A stretch of DNA of 57,069 nt, taken from Bacteroidota bacterium (GTDB lineage Bacteria > Bacteroidota > Bacteroidia > Chitinophagales > Chitinophagaceae). Position 1 is the first letter of the stretch. Each line of letters begins with the position of its first letter. A model generated the notes under the pieces. The model was given only the letters and a program-made list of their open reading frames with translations. It did not search any database and was not told the origin of the DNA. The stretch is from positions 1 to 57,069 of the forward strand of contig JAEYUA010000054.1 in the NCBI GenBank assembly GCA_023433755.1, given 5' to 3'. The translations under genes and the position numbers were made by a program. Below are positions 25,770 to 34,630 of this stretch, piece after piece.

Positions 25770-28180
25770 TAAAAACTGAAATTGAAGCCGAGTACCCAGG
25801 CACCATTGTTACTATCGTATTTCCTGGTCCAATGATAAAAATAACCGGCATTGATATTCATGTCTGCGAATTTCGCATCATACCTCAGCAACTGGTTGAG
25901 AAGAATGCCGGTTTCATGATATCCCCTGTGCGGTGCAACAGAACCATAATTTCCCTCAGCATGAATTGCAGACAAATCCCCATACAAAAGGTGATGGGCT
26001 ATTGTTACAAAAGGTTTACTGAAAGCTTGATCCCAGAAATGAAAATCAAAATCATGCTTGTATAATAAAGAAGCATAGCGGTTCATATAAAAATCAAATG
26101 GCCGCATGGTGAGAAAACCTCCCCAGGTGTAAAAGCTCACCTGATTTCTTCTAAATCCATTACCCGCGAATAAAAATGATTTGGGAAGCGCATTTGAAGA
26201 TTGCAGGAAGCCTGCTTCGAGCCTGAAATAATCCTTGCCCCATCGGTTACTGCGGCGCTCATAATCGATTGCAGCAAGAACAGATGTAAAACTGGATTGA
26301 TACCCGGATGCATGAACGCGTCCCGTATTTACATTCAGATAAAATATGGGAAGCCTGTTCTTTCCCGAAGAAAAATACTGATCAAAAAACGGGTATCTTT
26401 TTTCAAGCGGCGCATAACGTAGTCCAATACCTGCCTTGCTTACCTGGAAACTGCTGATCAATTTACCCCGGTGAAAAAAACTATAATGCAGTGGCTTTAG
26501 TTCCTGGTAAGCAACAGATGGCCTTAACTCCCAGTAGCCCGCGCGGAAGTTGGAGGTGAGTGACCAATCCCTGGTCCGGTCAACCTGTTGAAAAAGCCAG
26601 CCTCTTGTAAGCGCAGATGCCAGCTCAGGATGAATCGTCACCCTGCCCGGTAATTGATAATCGGATTGAAAGGCCAGCCTGATCCAGTTTTCCTTTGCCT
26701 TTACAGGATAATAAGTGAACGAGGTTCCATACTTCCATTTATGATCCCGGGTGCCATAACCACCCCACCCACCAATGCTGATTTTTTTTGACAGTTGGTC
26801 ATTGGTGAACAATCCCAATCCCAGCCTCAGGCCTTCATAACGGTTGGCCGCAACGATACGCGTAAGATCCAGGTCGAATTTTCCAATAGGCCATAGGCCC
26901 TGCACCAGTTTGCCGCTGGTACGGATAGCAGCACCCATGGGAGTGTTTTTGCCCAGGCTATCCATGTAGCGGTAGGTATTCAGTTCTTTATTGCTGATGG
27001 AATCCTTGCGAAAAAATCTCCACTCCTCTTCTGTTCTCAGGTCAACTGAATCATGAAGCTTTACTGGGTAAGTTTTATCGAAAACACGGGCAGGCTGTTG
27101 TTCAAAACCAACAGCGTCGATAATGGAATGACCGTTCCAGCTAACCTTCATGTGAGGCGCCGGCACTTTTTTAATGAGGAAATCATAATTGAGTTCAGCA
27201 GGAAACCATTTTCCCTCCACCAACTGGTAGATCTGTTCAAATTGTACGATGCGGTCTTCTTCAGGTCCTAGCCCGGTACTGCCTGTAAAGTGCGTGATGG
27301 CAAAACCATTTGAATTGATATAAACCGTTCCCGAAAGCGCATTGAAAATTTTTCCTTTGACAGGCTCGTAACTCAATACAAAAACGGTATCACTGCCAAC
27401 GAGGATCTCATCTTCAATAAAAAAATGGTAGCGCTGCTGCCATCCCCTTGCAACGGGATTCAAATAATCTTTTGAATTGAGTTTGATATAATCACTGTAT
27501 ACATGAAATGGCAATACATCAGTTACAATGTTGGCGAAAAAAGTTTTGTCCAGGCCCGAAAATCTCGAAGCCAGTACGGTCTCCTGCAATCTTGGTTTAT
27601 TAAAGTAGCGCCTGCTGAATGTTTCTGTCATGAGCAGGTGGCGTTCATTTGAAACGTACGAACCGTAACTACTGCTGCCACCCTGTGTTTCATGCTGCAT
27701 CATTCCGAACTGAACTTTCAAAAGTGAATCGCGATTTACATCATCCATCAAACCCATATCCAGCGTCATTTTGTAATAAATATTACAGGCATAATGCTGG
27801 TACTGTTCCGGGTTATGCAGTTCACGGTTGCGAATGGCAGTATTGACGATCCTTTTGATCCTGGATTCCTGTGACCTGACGATCACTGTTTCCATATCCT
27901 TGAGGCGACCCTGCAGCAAAATGGTGTCACCAATCCCGGTTGAGAAGATAATCCTGGTTTGATGGCCTGTGTAAGAAATATGAATGGCCTGGTGATGTGT
28001 GAGCTCCATTTGGAAATGACCATTGATGTCACTGATCACTGCCTTTTTATCCGTTGTTTGAATGGTAGCGAAAGGCAATGGCTGCCTGGAAAAGGAATCA
28101 AGGATCACAGCACGAATAGTAACCTGGGCATGAACAGGCAGGGAAAGAATCAGTATCAGCAGCAAGTAAATAAATCGCAT
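25769..28180 (-). CDS. DUF5686 family outer-membrane protein with carboxypeptidase-regulatory domain
   Basis: 803 residues from ATG 28180. The frame is open for 31 further codons upstream, but MRFIYLLLILILSLPVHAQ is a clear signal peptide. Residues ~20-100 are a carboxypeptidase-like regulatory domain (RAVILDSFSRQPLPFATIQTTDKKAVISDINGHF). The remainder fits DUF5686: a conserved YKMTLDMGLMDDVN region, then a beta-barrel ending in WVLGFNFSF with the terminal Phe of outer-membrane proteins. There is no TonB box or plug, so it is not a typical transporter. Its function is unknown. It is divergent from rlmH. Confidence 0.82.
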   Translation of the reverse strand: MRFIYLLLILILSLPVHAQVTIRAVILDSFSRQPLPFATIQTTDKKAVISDINGHFQMELTHHQAIHISYTGHQTRIIFSTGIGDTILLQGRLKDMETVIVRSQESRIKRIVNTAIRNRELHNPEQYQHYACNIYYKMTLDMGLMDDVNRDSLLKVQFGMMQHETQGGSSSYGSYVSNERHLLMTETFSRRYFNKPRLQETVLASRFSGLDKTFFANIVTDVLPFHVYSDYIKLNSKDYLNPVARGWQQRYHFFIEDEILVGSDTVFVLSYEPVKGKIFNALSGTVYINSNGFAITHFTGSTGLGPEEDRIVQFEQIYQLVEGKWFPAELNYDFLIKKVPAPHMKVSWNGHSIIDAVGFEQQPARVFDKTYPVKLHDSVDLRTEEEWRFFRKDSISNKELNTYRYMDSLGKNTPMGAAIRTSGKLVQGLWPIGKFDLDLTRIVAANRYEGLRLGLGLFTNDQLSKKISIGGWGGYGTRDHKWKYGTSFTYYPVKAKENWIRLAFQSDYQLPGRVTIHPELASALTRGWLFQQVDRTRDWSLTSNFRAGYWELRPSVAYQELKPLHYSFFHRGKLISSFQVSKAGIGLRYAPLEKRYPFFDQYFSSGKNRLPIFYLNVNTGRVHASGYQSSFTSVLAAIDYERRSNRWGKDYFRLEAGFLQSSNALPKSFLFAGNGFRRNQVSFYTWGGFLTMRPFDFYMNRYASLLYKHDFDFHFWDQAFSKPFVTIAHHLLYGDLSAIHAEGNYGSVAPHRGYHETGILLNQLLRYDAKFADMNINAGYFYHWTRKYDSNNGAWVLGFNFSF

Positions 28181-28364
28181 GGGGGTTTGGTTGGTCAATA
28201 TTATGATTTTTGTTCTCTGTAGATGAAAGAACAGCCTAAGTGCTTTCTGATTTAAATTTTCTTTAACCACCAATTACTATAATTAAATCCCGGAACAGAA
28301 GAACCAATATTTCATTGATGTATCTGACTTTGAACAATTAGATCCTTCCTTCCTAAGGGCAGGT

Positions 28365-28398
28365 TTTGAACTTTGAACTCCTGTTTTACCTTACTTTG
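28365..28398 (+). promoter_or_regulatory. Probable rlmH promoter overlapping a heptamer pair
   Basis: TTTGAAC at 28365-28371 and again at 28372-28378 provide TTTG -33 candidates. TTACTTTG (28391-28398) is one base from TAnnTTTG, and the ATG follows 5 bp later. Confidence 0.45.
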
Positions 28399-28403
28399 TT
28401 CAC

Positions 28404-28877
28404 ATGAAACTTGCCTTCTGGACCATTGGTAAAGCACATGATGCCTATGTAAAGGATGGTATCCTGGAATTCACCAAAAGAGTTTCAAGATATTTTCCTG
28501 TTGAATGGACCATCATACCTGTTCCAAAGAACGCGGGTATGTTATCGGAAATGGACCTGAAAAAACGGGAGGGTGAAACTGTATTACAATGGTTAAAACA
28601 GGATGACTACCTGGTAGCCCTGGATGAATATGGAAAGCAATTCGCTTCGGAAGGTCTTGCTGAATTTTTACAGGAAAGAGCCATGGCCAGCACCAAGCAG
28701 TTGGTTTTTTTGATCGGGGGCGCCTACGGGCTCGATAACGAAGTATTAAAAAAAGCCAAACTGAAATGGTCATTGTCACAACTCACCTTTCCGCATATGC
28801 TGGTAAGGCTGATCCTTGCGGAACAGGTGTACCGTGCCTGCACCATCATGCAAAATGAGAAATATCACCATAAATAA
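28404..28877 (+). CDS. rlmH: 23S rRNA (pseudouridine-1915-N3)-methyltransferase RlmH
   Basis: 157 residues, the usual RlmH length. The SPOUT-class fold is recognisable: MKLAFWTIGKAHDAYVKDGILEFTKRVSRYF at the start, the QDDYLVALDEYGKQFASEGLAEFL segment, FLIGGAYGLDNEVLKKA as the SAM-binding knot, and LSQLTFPHMLVRLILAEQVYRACTIMQNEKYHHK at the end. RlmH methylates pseudouridine 1915 of 23S rRNA in assembled 70S ribosomes, using SAM. A rhomboid gene follows after 18 bp on the same strand. Confidence 0.97.
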   Translation: MKLAFWTIGKAHDAYVKDGILEFTKRVSRYFPVEWTIIPVPKNAGMLSEMDLKKREGETVLQWLKQDDYLVALDEYGKQFASEGLAEFLQERAMASTKQLVFLIGGAYGLDNEVLKKAKLKWSLSQLTFPHMLVRLILAEQVYRACTIMQNEKYHHK

Positions 28878-28895
28878 AAAGTATAAAACAACAGC

Positions 28896-29576
28896 GTGGA
28901 ATTAAGTCTCACCCTCATCATAGTGATCATTACCTGCATCATTTCCATCAGTGGATTCAGCAGGCAGCAAGTGATAGACGATCTCATTTTTTACCCGCCC
29001 GCTATTACGAGGCGCGGACAATATTACCGTTTTATCTCCCATGGTTTCATCCATGCCGATGGCATCCACCTGGCCTTTAACATGCTGGCCTTTTATTCTT
29101 TTGGTGAAGGCCTGGAAACGGTATTTGGTTTTGACTGTGTATTTGGGAGAATGGGCAAGGTCTATTTTCTATTACTCTATTTTTCTGCACTCATCGTAGC
29201 CAGCCTGCCGGATCATATCAAGTACCGTGACAGTTATCATTTCAAAAGCCTTGGAGCATCAGGTGCGGTTTCAGCCATTGTATTTTCCATGATCCTGTTC
29301 TTCCCTCAAAGTCCGATCGGGCTTATTTTCCTGCCAATCAAAATTCCCGGTTATATTTTCGGCCTTATCTACCTGGGTATTACCGTGTATCTCGACAGGC
29401 GTGGCGGATCACACATCAATCATTCGGCCCACTTCTGGGGAGCTGCTTATGGCATCGTGTTCACACTTGTATTCAGCACCCTGGTGGCGAATAACTTTGA
29501 CGTGTATGATAATTTCATCACGCAGATCAAATCTTCAGCCGAAGAGTTAGTGCTGATATGTGATGGAGAGGACTGA
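28896..29576 (+). CDS. Rhomboid-family intramembrane serine protease
   Basis: 226 residues with about six hydrophobic segments. The catalytic Ser is in GASGAVSAIVF and the catalytic His in NHSAHFWGAAYG; HLAFNMLAFYSFG carries the conserved HxxxN of the family. Rhomboids cleave single-pass membrane proteins within the bilayer. The start is a GTG at 28896, supported because the hydrophobic N-terminus begins there and no in-frame ATG fits. The last 30 bp overlap the end of the convergent tilS gene. Confidence 0.9.
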   Translation: MELSLTLIIVIITCIISISGFSRQQVIDDLIFYPPAITRRGQYYRFISHGFIHADGIHLAFNMLAFYSFGEGLETVFGFDCVFGRMGKVYFLLLYFSALIVASLPDHIKYRDSYHFKSLGASGAVSAIVFSMILFFPQSPIGLIFLPIKIPGYIFGLIYLGITVYLDRRGGSHINHSAHFWGAAYGIVFTLVFSTLVANNFDVYDNFITQIKSSAEELVLICDGED

Positions 29577-30881
29577 AGAAGTGGAAGGCAGAATCTTAAA
29601 CCGTTCATCAATACGATGGCCCACTACCCAGATGATCCGCTTACCAGATTCTATTACCCAAATATTTTCCTTTTCATGTTTCGGGGTCTTTTGATCGATG
29701 AGGAAGCGTGACAACTTTTTTTTCTTGCGCATGCCAAGCGGATAAAAATAATCACCGGGTTTCCATTTACGCAGCACCAGCGGGTATTCAATATGCCCTG
29801 CATCCAGCAATGCAGTATGGGAATGATTCTCTATTTTAAAATCAGTAACATTTCCTTTTTTTATCCGGATCAAACCATTCGCGAAACTTACCTCATTATC
29901 CATTTCACCAATGGCAATTATTCCTGCGTCTGTAGTGCGGGGAGCGATCACCAGCCAAAGGCCATGACGGATCACCTGGTGACTGGAGGATTGTACAAAA
30001 CGTCCTGGTACCGAATCCATCAACCGGAGAATGTCGGTGAGTTGCCCGGAAGTGAAACCAAATGGACGTGTTAATTCATACAGGAGTATCGCGGCATTTT
30101 TCTTTTTAAGTTTTCGCACCGGGATCTTAATGGTTTCGTCACTCCTCTCCACCACTTCGTTCAATTCTTTTGTCACCTGCTCCTCATAAAACCGGTAGGT
30201 ATGTTGAAACCTTTCAAGATTCTGTTCAAGGTTCTCCTTCACATTTGGAAAAGTTTTCCCGATCAGGGGCATCAGTTCATTCCTGAAAAAATTCCTGGTG
30301 TATTTTGAGGAGCTGTTGCTTTGGTCTTCCCTCCAGTGCAGGTTTTTTTCCAGGGCATAACCCATGATTTCCTTGCGGTGAATTTTAATAAGAGGTCTCA
30401 GTATCTTTCCATTGACCTCAGGAATTCCTGTCAGTCCGCGCAAACCTGTACCCCTGAAAAAATGCATCAGCATGGTTTCAATGCTGTCATCCGCGTGATG
30501 CGCAGTCAGTATATAATCGAATCCATTTTCAATCCGTAAGCTTTCAAACCAATCATACCGCAATTGACGGGCGGTCTCCTGGATTGACTGTTTACGTTCA
30601 GCAGACAAAACAGCCGTTTCAAATTGTTTGATATATGCCTGTACCCCCAGGCTGTTGGCAAGCTCTTTTACCAATTCTTCATCAGCCCCGCTTTCATCAC
30701 CCCTCAGGTTGAAATTGCAATGAGCGATTGAAAACCGGTACCCACCCTGCCTGCAAAGATGGGTAAGTACAATTGAGTCTACCCCCCCGCTCACGGCCAG
30801 TAATAAATGATGGGAAGGAGGCAAAGGATGCCTGCCAAAAAAATCAGTAAAATCCTGGAAGATGCCGGTAGTTTGTTTCAT
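29547..30881 (-). CDS. tilS: tRNA(Ile)-lysidine synthase TilS
   Basis: 444 residues. The PP-loop SGGVDS (~29-34) in HHLLLAVSGGVDSIVLTHLC binds ATP; further family motifs are FSIAHCNFNLRGDESGADEELV, TAHHADDSIETMLMHFFRGTGLRGLTGIP and RPLIKIHRKEIMGYA. The C-terminal domain has WKPGDYFYPLGMRKKKKLSRFLIDQK. TilS attaches lysine to C34 of tRNA-Ile(CAU) so that it reads AUA. The ATG overlaps the stop of the upstream TPR gene by 4 bp, which suggests translational coupling. Its 3' end overlaps the rhomboid gene on the other strand. Confidence 0.96.
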   Translation of the reverse strand: MKQTTGIFQDFTDFFGRHPLPPSHHLLLAVSGGVDSIVLTHLCRQGGYRFSIAHCNFNLRGDESGADEELVKELANSLGVQAYIKQFETAVLSAERKQSIQETARQLRYDWFESLRIENGFDYILTAHHADDSIETMLMHFFRGTGLRGLTGIPEVNGKILRPLIKIHRKEIMGYALEKNLHWREDQSNSSSKYTRNFFRNELMPLIGKTFPNVKENLEQNLERFQHTYRFYEEQVTKELNEVVERSDETIKIPVRKLKKKNAAILLYELTRPFGFTSGQLTDILRLMDSVPGRFVQSSSHQVIRHGLWLVIAPRTTDAGIIAIGEMDNEVSFANGLIRIKKGNVTDFKIENHSHTALLDAGHIEYPLVLRKWKPGDYFYPLGMRKKKKLSRFLIDQKTPKHEKENIWVIESGKRIIWVVGHRIDERFKILPSTSSVLSITYQH

Positions 30882-31189
30882 CCTGTAAAATCCTCGTAGG
30901 CGCTGAACAGTTCATTATATGCATGGCGGTCGCCAGCCTCTTTAGTTTTGGCCAGTCCTTTTTCATACCATTTCAATGCAGCTTCATCTTCCCCAATTCT
31001 CTGGAGTAACTGGCAGAGATGGTAATAACTACCAGTGTAATTCTCATCTTTCTCAAGCAAACCCTCAAACCATTTTCTTGCCTCTGCATCGTCTCCGAGC
31101 TTCACATATTCCAACGCCAGCGCATGCTGTACGAAACTATCTCCGGGCGTTTCGTCAAGATAAGATTTTAACTGCGTGATCCTGTCCAT
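30878..31189 (-). CDS. Small tetratricopeptide-repeat protein
   Basis: 103 residues, no signal peptide. Two to three TPR-like helix pairs are visible: SFVQHALALEYVKLGDDAEARKWFEGLLEKD, then YHLCQLLQRIGEDEAALKWYEKGLAKTKEAGD. It probably acts as a small protein-binding adaptor; its partner is not known. It overlaps the start of tilS by 4 bp (ATGA), so the two are cotranscribed. It is divergent from etfB. Confidence 0.8.
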   Translation of the reverse strand: MDRITQLKSYLDETPGDSFVQHALALEYVKLGDDAEARKWFEGLLEKDENYTGSYYHLCQLLQRIGEDEAALKWYEKGLAKTKEAGDRHAYNELFSAYEDFTG

Positions 31190-31201
31190 TCCAGATGGCT
31201 G

Positions 31202-31228
31202 TTTGGTTATATTTGCGCCTTATATTTG
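31202..31228 (+). promoter_or_regulatory. Tandem -7 boxes upstream of etfB
   Basis: TATATTTG occurs exactly at 31208-31215 and again at 31221-31228, 13 bp apart; TTTG lies at 31202-31205. Two alternative transcription starts for etfBA are possible. Confidence 0.5.
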
Positions 31229-31284
31229 CAACAGATCATTAGTTGCATAAACAACTAAATGATATAATACTTTAATTTAGCTGT

Positions 31285-32028
31285 ATGAAAATACTTGTCT
31301 GCATCAGTAAAACGCCAGATACAACGGCAAAAATAGCCTTCACTGATAACAACACGAAATTCGCCGAAGCAGGTGTTCAATGGATCATCAATCCCTACGA
31401 TGAATGGTATTCGCTCGTTCGTGCCATTGAGCTCAAGGAGAAAGACGCGTCTGCCGTCATCCATCTTGTAACAGTTGGAGGCGCTGATGCTGAACCGGTG
31501 ATCCGTAAAGCTCTTGCACTGGGAGGTGATGAGGCCATCCGCATCAATGCCGAACCCCTGGAAAGTTACCAGGTAGCTGCCGAGATTGCGGAAGTTGCTA
31601 AACAGGGCGGGTATGATATCATTTTTACAGGAAAGGAAACGATCGATTACAATGGAGGTGCTGTTGGAGGTATGATTGCCGAATTGCTGGATCTGCCTTA
31701 TGTAGCCATGGCCACCAGTTTCCAGTTGGATGGCAGCAAGGCTACCATCAAAAGAGAGATCGAAGGCGGTGAAGAAACTGTTGAAGTATCCTTACCTGTA
31801 GTGCTCAGCACGCAGAAAGGTGTTGCAGAAGCCAGGATCCCTAACATGAGAGGTATCATGGCTGCGAGAACCAAACCATTAAAAGTGGTGGAAGCCACAT
31901 CAGCAGCCCCACTCACACAGTTTGCTTCTTTTGGTTTACCACCAGCCAAGGCAGGTGTGAAACTGGTACCGGCTGATAATGTTGAGGAACTTGTAAGACT
32001 GCTGCATGAAGAGGCCAGGGCCATCTGA
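31285..32028 (+). CDS. etfB: Electron transfer flavoprotein subunit beta
   Basis: 247 residues beginning MKILVCISKTPDTTAKIAF, the standard EtfB start. Further signatures are NPYDEWYSLVRAIELKE, VTVGGADAEPVIRKALALGGDEAIRI, the nucleotide-binding FTGKETIDYNGGAVGGMIAELLDLPYV, and LPVVLSTQKGVAEARIPNMRGIMAARTKPLK. EtfB forms a dimer with EtfA and passes electrons from acyl-CoA dehydrogenases to the quinone pool via an ETF oxidoreductase; beta also binds AMP. etfA follows 65 bp downstream. Confidence 0.96.
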   Translation: MKILVCISKTPDTTAKIAFTDNNTKFAEAGVQWIINPYDEWYSLVRAIELKEKDASAVIHLVTVGGADAEPVIRKALALGGDEAIRINAEPLESYQVAAEIAEVAKQGGYDIIFTGKETIDYNGGAVGGMIAELLDLPYVAMATSFQLDGSKATIKREIEGGEETVEVSLPVVLSTQKGVAEARIPNMRGIMAARTKPLKVVEATSAAPLTQFASFGLPPAKAGVKLVPADNVEELVRLLHEEARAI

Positions 32029-32093
32029 CGACCTATACTTCAGCAGTACTTGTTTTCACATTATCCATTTTCAAACATTTTCAAATTCTTCAA

Positions 32094-33053
32094 ATGAGCG
32101 TTTTAATTTTTGTTGATCATACAGACGGACATATCAAAAAAGCTTCCCATGAAGCATTAAGTTATGGTGCAGCCATTGCACAGCAAAACGGTGAAACTGC
32201 CGAAGCCCTGGTTCTCGGCGAAGTAAATGATAACCTGGCAGCACTGGGCCAGTATGGAGTTAAAAAAGTTCACCAGGTAAAACATGACCATCTCAAACAA
32301 TTCGACTCACAGGTATATGCGAAGGTGGTTGCAGAAGCAGCCGGCAAGGCCGGGGCAAAGACCATCATCTTTTCCAATAACTCCAGCGGTAAATCCATTG
32401 CTCCGCGTGTGGCAGTAAGATTGAAAGCAGGCCTCGTTTCCGGCGCGGCGGCTGCACCTGGTTCTGATGCCTCCATCCGCAAAAATGTTTTCAGCGGAAA
32501 GGCCTTTGCCAATGTCAGTTTCAAATCCGAAGTGAAAGTGATCACGCTGAACGTGAATGCTTATCCTGTTTCACAGGGTTCGGGTACGGCTGAAGTGGCT
32601 GCATTGGATGTTGCAGTTGATGCTCCAAAAATTAAAACAACAGATACAACTAAAACTTCAGGTAAGGTAGCCTTAACCGAAGCAGATGTGGTAGTTAGCG
32701 CAGGCAGGGGAATGAAAGGGCCAGAGAATTGGAACATTGTTGAGGAGCTGGCAGATACCCTTGACGCCGCGCTTGCCTGCAGCCGCCCGGTTGCTGATGC
32801 TCACTGGCGCCCTCATAATGAACACGTGGGTCAGACTGGTATTGCTATCGCCCCTAATCTTTATATCGCCATTGGAATCAGTGGTGCCATCCAGCACCTG
32901 GCAGGTGTGAACCGCAGTAAGGTGATTGTGGTGATCAACAAAGATGCAGAAGCACCTTTCTTCAAAGCCGCCGATTATGGCATTGTAGGCGATGCATTTG
33001 AGATCGTTCCAAAAATGACCCAGGCCATCAAAAAGCTGAAAGGCACGGCATAA
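32094..33053 (+). CDS. etfA: Electron transfer flavoprotein subunit alpha
   Basis: 319 residues. The N-terminal half has MSVLIFVDHTDGHIKKASHEALSYGAAIAQQNG; the C-terminal FAD domain has the diagnostic VSAGRGMKGPENWNIVEELADTLDAALACSRPVAD, then the adenine-contact region HVGQTGIAIAPNLYIAIGISGAIQHLAGVNRSKVIVVINKD. It carries the FAD of the EtfAB dimer. It is cotranscribed with etfB. Confidence 0.97.
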   Translation: MSVLIFVDHTDGHIKKASHEALSYGAAIAQQNGETAEALVLGEVNDNLAALGQYGVKKVHQVKHDHLKQFDSQVYAKVVAEAAGKAGAKTIIFSNNSSGKSIAPRVAVRLKAGLVSGAAAAPGSDASIRKNVFSGKAFANVSFKSEVKVITLNVNAYPVSQGSGTAEVAALDVAVDAPKIKTTDTTKTSGKVALTEADVVVSAGRGMKGPENWNIVEELADTLDAALACSRPVADAHWRPHNEHVGQTGIAIAPNLYIAIGISGAIQHLAGVNRSKVIVVINKDAEAPFFKAADYGIVGDAFEIVPKMTQAIKKLKGTA

Positions 33054-33073
33054 TCAGCGCCTGCAGCCGGGCA

Positions 33074-33102
33074 TTGTTTTTTCACTTAAAATCGTAGGTT
33101 TG
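33074..33102 (+). promoter_or_regulatory. Probable promoter of the bifunctional nuclease gene
   Basis: TTG at 33074-33076, 18 bp, then TAGGTTTG (33095-33102), an exact TAnnTTTG. The ATG is 35 bp downstream. Confidence 0.5.
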
Positions 33103-33137
33103 CACATCCCGGCAAAAGCGTTGTTTATATTAAGGTT

Positions 33138-33743
33138 ATGAAGAAAATAGAATTGGAAATTGTGGCTCTTTCTCACAGTATTACTCAAACGCATTCCTAT
33201 GCGGTGGTATTGGGAGAGGTGAACGGGCTCAGGCGTTTACCCATCGTGATCGGAGGTTTTGAAGCCCAGGCTATTGCCGTGGCCCTGGAAAAAATGCAGC
33301 CCAGCCGTCCGCTTACGCACGACCTGATGAAGAACTTCATGACCGCTTTCAATATTGAATTGCACGAGATCATCATCTCCGACCTGCAGGAAGGAATCTT
33401 TTATTCCAAACTGGTCTGCTCCTCGGATAATGATACCATTGAAATTGATTCCCGGACCTCCGACGCGCTTGCCCTCGCTGTGCGGTTCGGATGTCCTGTC
33501 TATACTTATGAGCACATCCTGGAAAGTGCAGGCATTCTGATGGAAGATCCGGGAACTGGAAAAAAGAAAAAGACACCAACTGTAACCTCTCCTGAGGATG
33601 AACCCGGAAGTAAGGATGACCTGAAAACCATGAATTTAGAAGATCTGAATGTACTTTTAAATGAGGTGTTGGAACAGGAAGATTATATCAGGGCCATTGC
33701 CATCCGGGATGAGATCAACAGCCGGAAAAAAGGAAAAGAATAG
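33138..33743 (+). CDS. Bifunctional nuclease (DUF151) family protein with C-terminal UVR-like motif
   Basis: 201 residues. The BFN/DUF151 domain fills the first ~130: YAVVLGEVNGLRRLPIVIGGFEAQAIAVALEKMQPSRPLTHDLM and IDSRTSDALALAVRFGCPVYTYEHILESAGI. After an acidic linker, the C-terminus LNVLLNEVLEQEDYIRAIAIRDEINSRKK resembles the UvrB/UvrC helical hairpin. Family members have reported RNase/DNase activity, but the role in Bacteroidota is uncertain. The gene stops inside a heptamer array and is 50 bp upstream of ispE. Confidence 0.88.
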   Translation: MKKIELEIVALSHSITQTHSYAVVLGEVNGLRRLPIVIGGFEAQAIAVALEKMQPSRPLTHDLMKNFMTAFNIELHEIIISDLQEGIFYSKLVCSSDNDTIEIDSRTSDALALAVRFGCPVYTYEHILESAGILMEDPGTGKKKKTPTVTSPEDEPGSKDDLKTMNLEDLNVLLNEVLEQEDYIRAIAIRDEINSRKKGKE

Positions 33744-33778
33744 CTAATAGCCAATGGCTTTTGGCTAATGGCCAATCG
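33741..33778. repeat. RGC-type heptamer array at the stop codon
   Basis: It reads AGCTAAT, AGCCAAT, GGCTTTT, GGCTAAT, GGCCAAT from 33742. The TAG stop of the preceding gene is the first part of the array. Confidence 0.75.
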
Positions 33779-33793
33779 ATATAAATCTAATCT

Positions 33794-34606
33794 GTGGTAA
33801 GCTTTCCTAATTGCAAAATCAATCTCGGTCTTCACATTCTTGGTAAAAGAACTGACGGTTTTCATAACCTTGAAACCTGCTTCTACCCCATCCCCCTTAC
33901 AGATGCACTTGAGATCATAACCGCTCCGGATCAGGAGTTTCACTTCAACCAGACCGGCCTTACACTGAATCTGCCGGCATCCGGTAACATCTGTATAAAA
34001 GCTTATGAACTTTTCCGGGAGGCTTACCCTGATTGTCCGCCCGTACACATGCATCTTCATAAAACCATTCCTTCCGGTGCAGGCCTTGGTGGTGGAAGCG
34101 CTGATGCCGCTTTCACGCTTCTTTTACTCAATGAAAAATACAAGGCAGGTTTTTCGCAGGATGCGCTCATCAGCCTGGCATTGCAACTGGGTAGTGATTG
34201 TCCTTTCTTCATTCTTAACCGCCCCTGTATCGCCACGGGAAGAGGTGAAGAAATGAAACCGATTGACCTTGATCTTTCACAGCATACCATCATGCTGGTA
34301 AACCCGGGAATCCATGTAAATACAGGCTGGGCCTTTTCCCAGGTCAGGATTACTCAGCACACAGGTACGTTGAATAGCCTCATCAGCCTGCCATTAGAAG
34401 AATGGAAAGACCGGCTGGTGAATGATTTTGAAGAACCTGTTTTTGCTACCCACCCTGAATTGTCGTCCATCAAGGCAACTTTATACAAAGCTGGTGCGGT
34501 CTATGCATCCATGAGCGGCAGTGGTTCCACACTTTACGGGATTTTCCGAAATCATGATTTTACACCACCCTCCTTCCCGGGCCAGTATTTTACCCGCGTC
34601 ATTTGA
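33794..34606 (+). CDS. ispE: 4-diphosphocytidyl-2-C-methyl-D-erythritol kinase IspE
   Basis: 270 residues from a GTG start at 33794; MVSFPNCKINLGLHILGKRTDGFHNLETCFYPI matches the normal IspE N-terminus, so no upstream start is needed. The GHMP-kinase ATP loop is PSGAGLGGGSADAAFTLLLLN, followed by LGSDCPFFI and the C-terminal MSGSGSTLYGIF. IspE phosphorylates CDP-ME in the MEP pathway to isopentenyl diphosphate. The length is typical. It lies between the nuclease gene and queD. Confidence 0.96.
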   Translation: MVSFPNCKINLGLHILGKRTDGFHNLETCFYPIPLTDALEIITAPDQEFHFNQTGLTLNLPASGNICIKAYELFREAYPDCPPVHMHLHKTIPSGAGLGGGSADAAFTLLLLNEKYKAGFSQDALISLALQLGSDCPFFILNRPCIATGRGEEMKPIDLDLSQHTIMLVNPGIHVNTGWAFSQVRITQHTGTLNSLISLPLEEWKDRLVNDFEEPVFATHPELSSIKATLYKAGAVYASMSGSGSTLYGIFRNHDFTPPSFPGQYFTRVI

Positions 34607-34616
34607 TGCTTTCTTT

Positions 34617-34624
34617 TACTTTTG
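34617..34624 (+). promoter_or_regulatory. Possible -7 box of queD
   Basis: TACTTTTG matches TAnnTTTG and sits 6 bp before the ATG at 34631. No well-spaced TTTG lies upstream, so the call is weak. The box favours ATG 34631 over the in-frame TTG at 34622. Confidence 0.35.
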
Positions 34625-34630
34625 CGGTCG

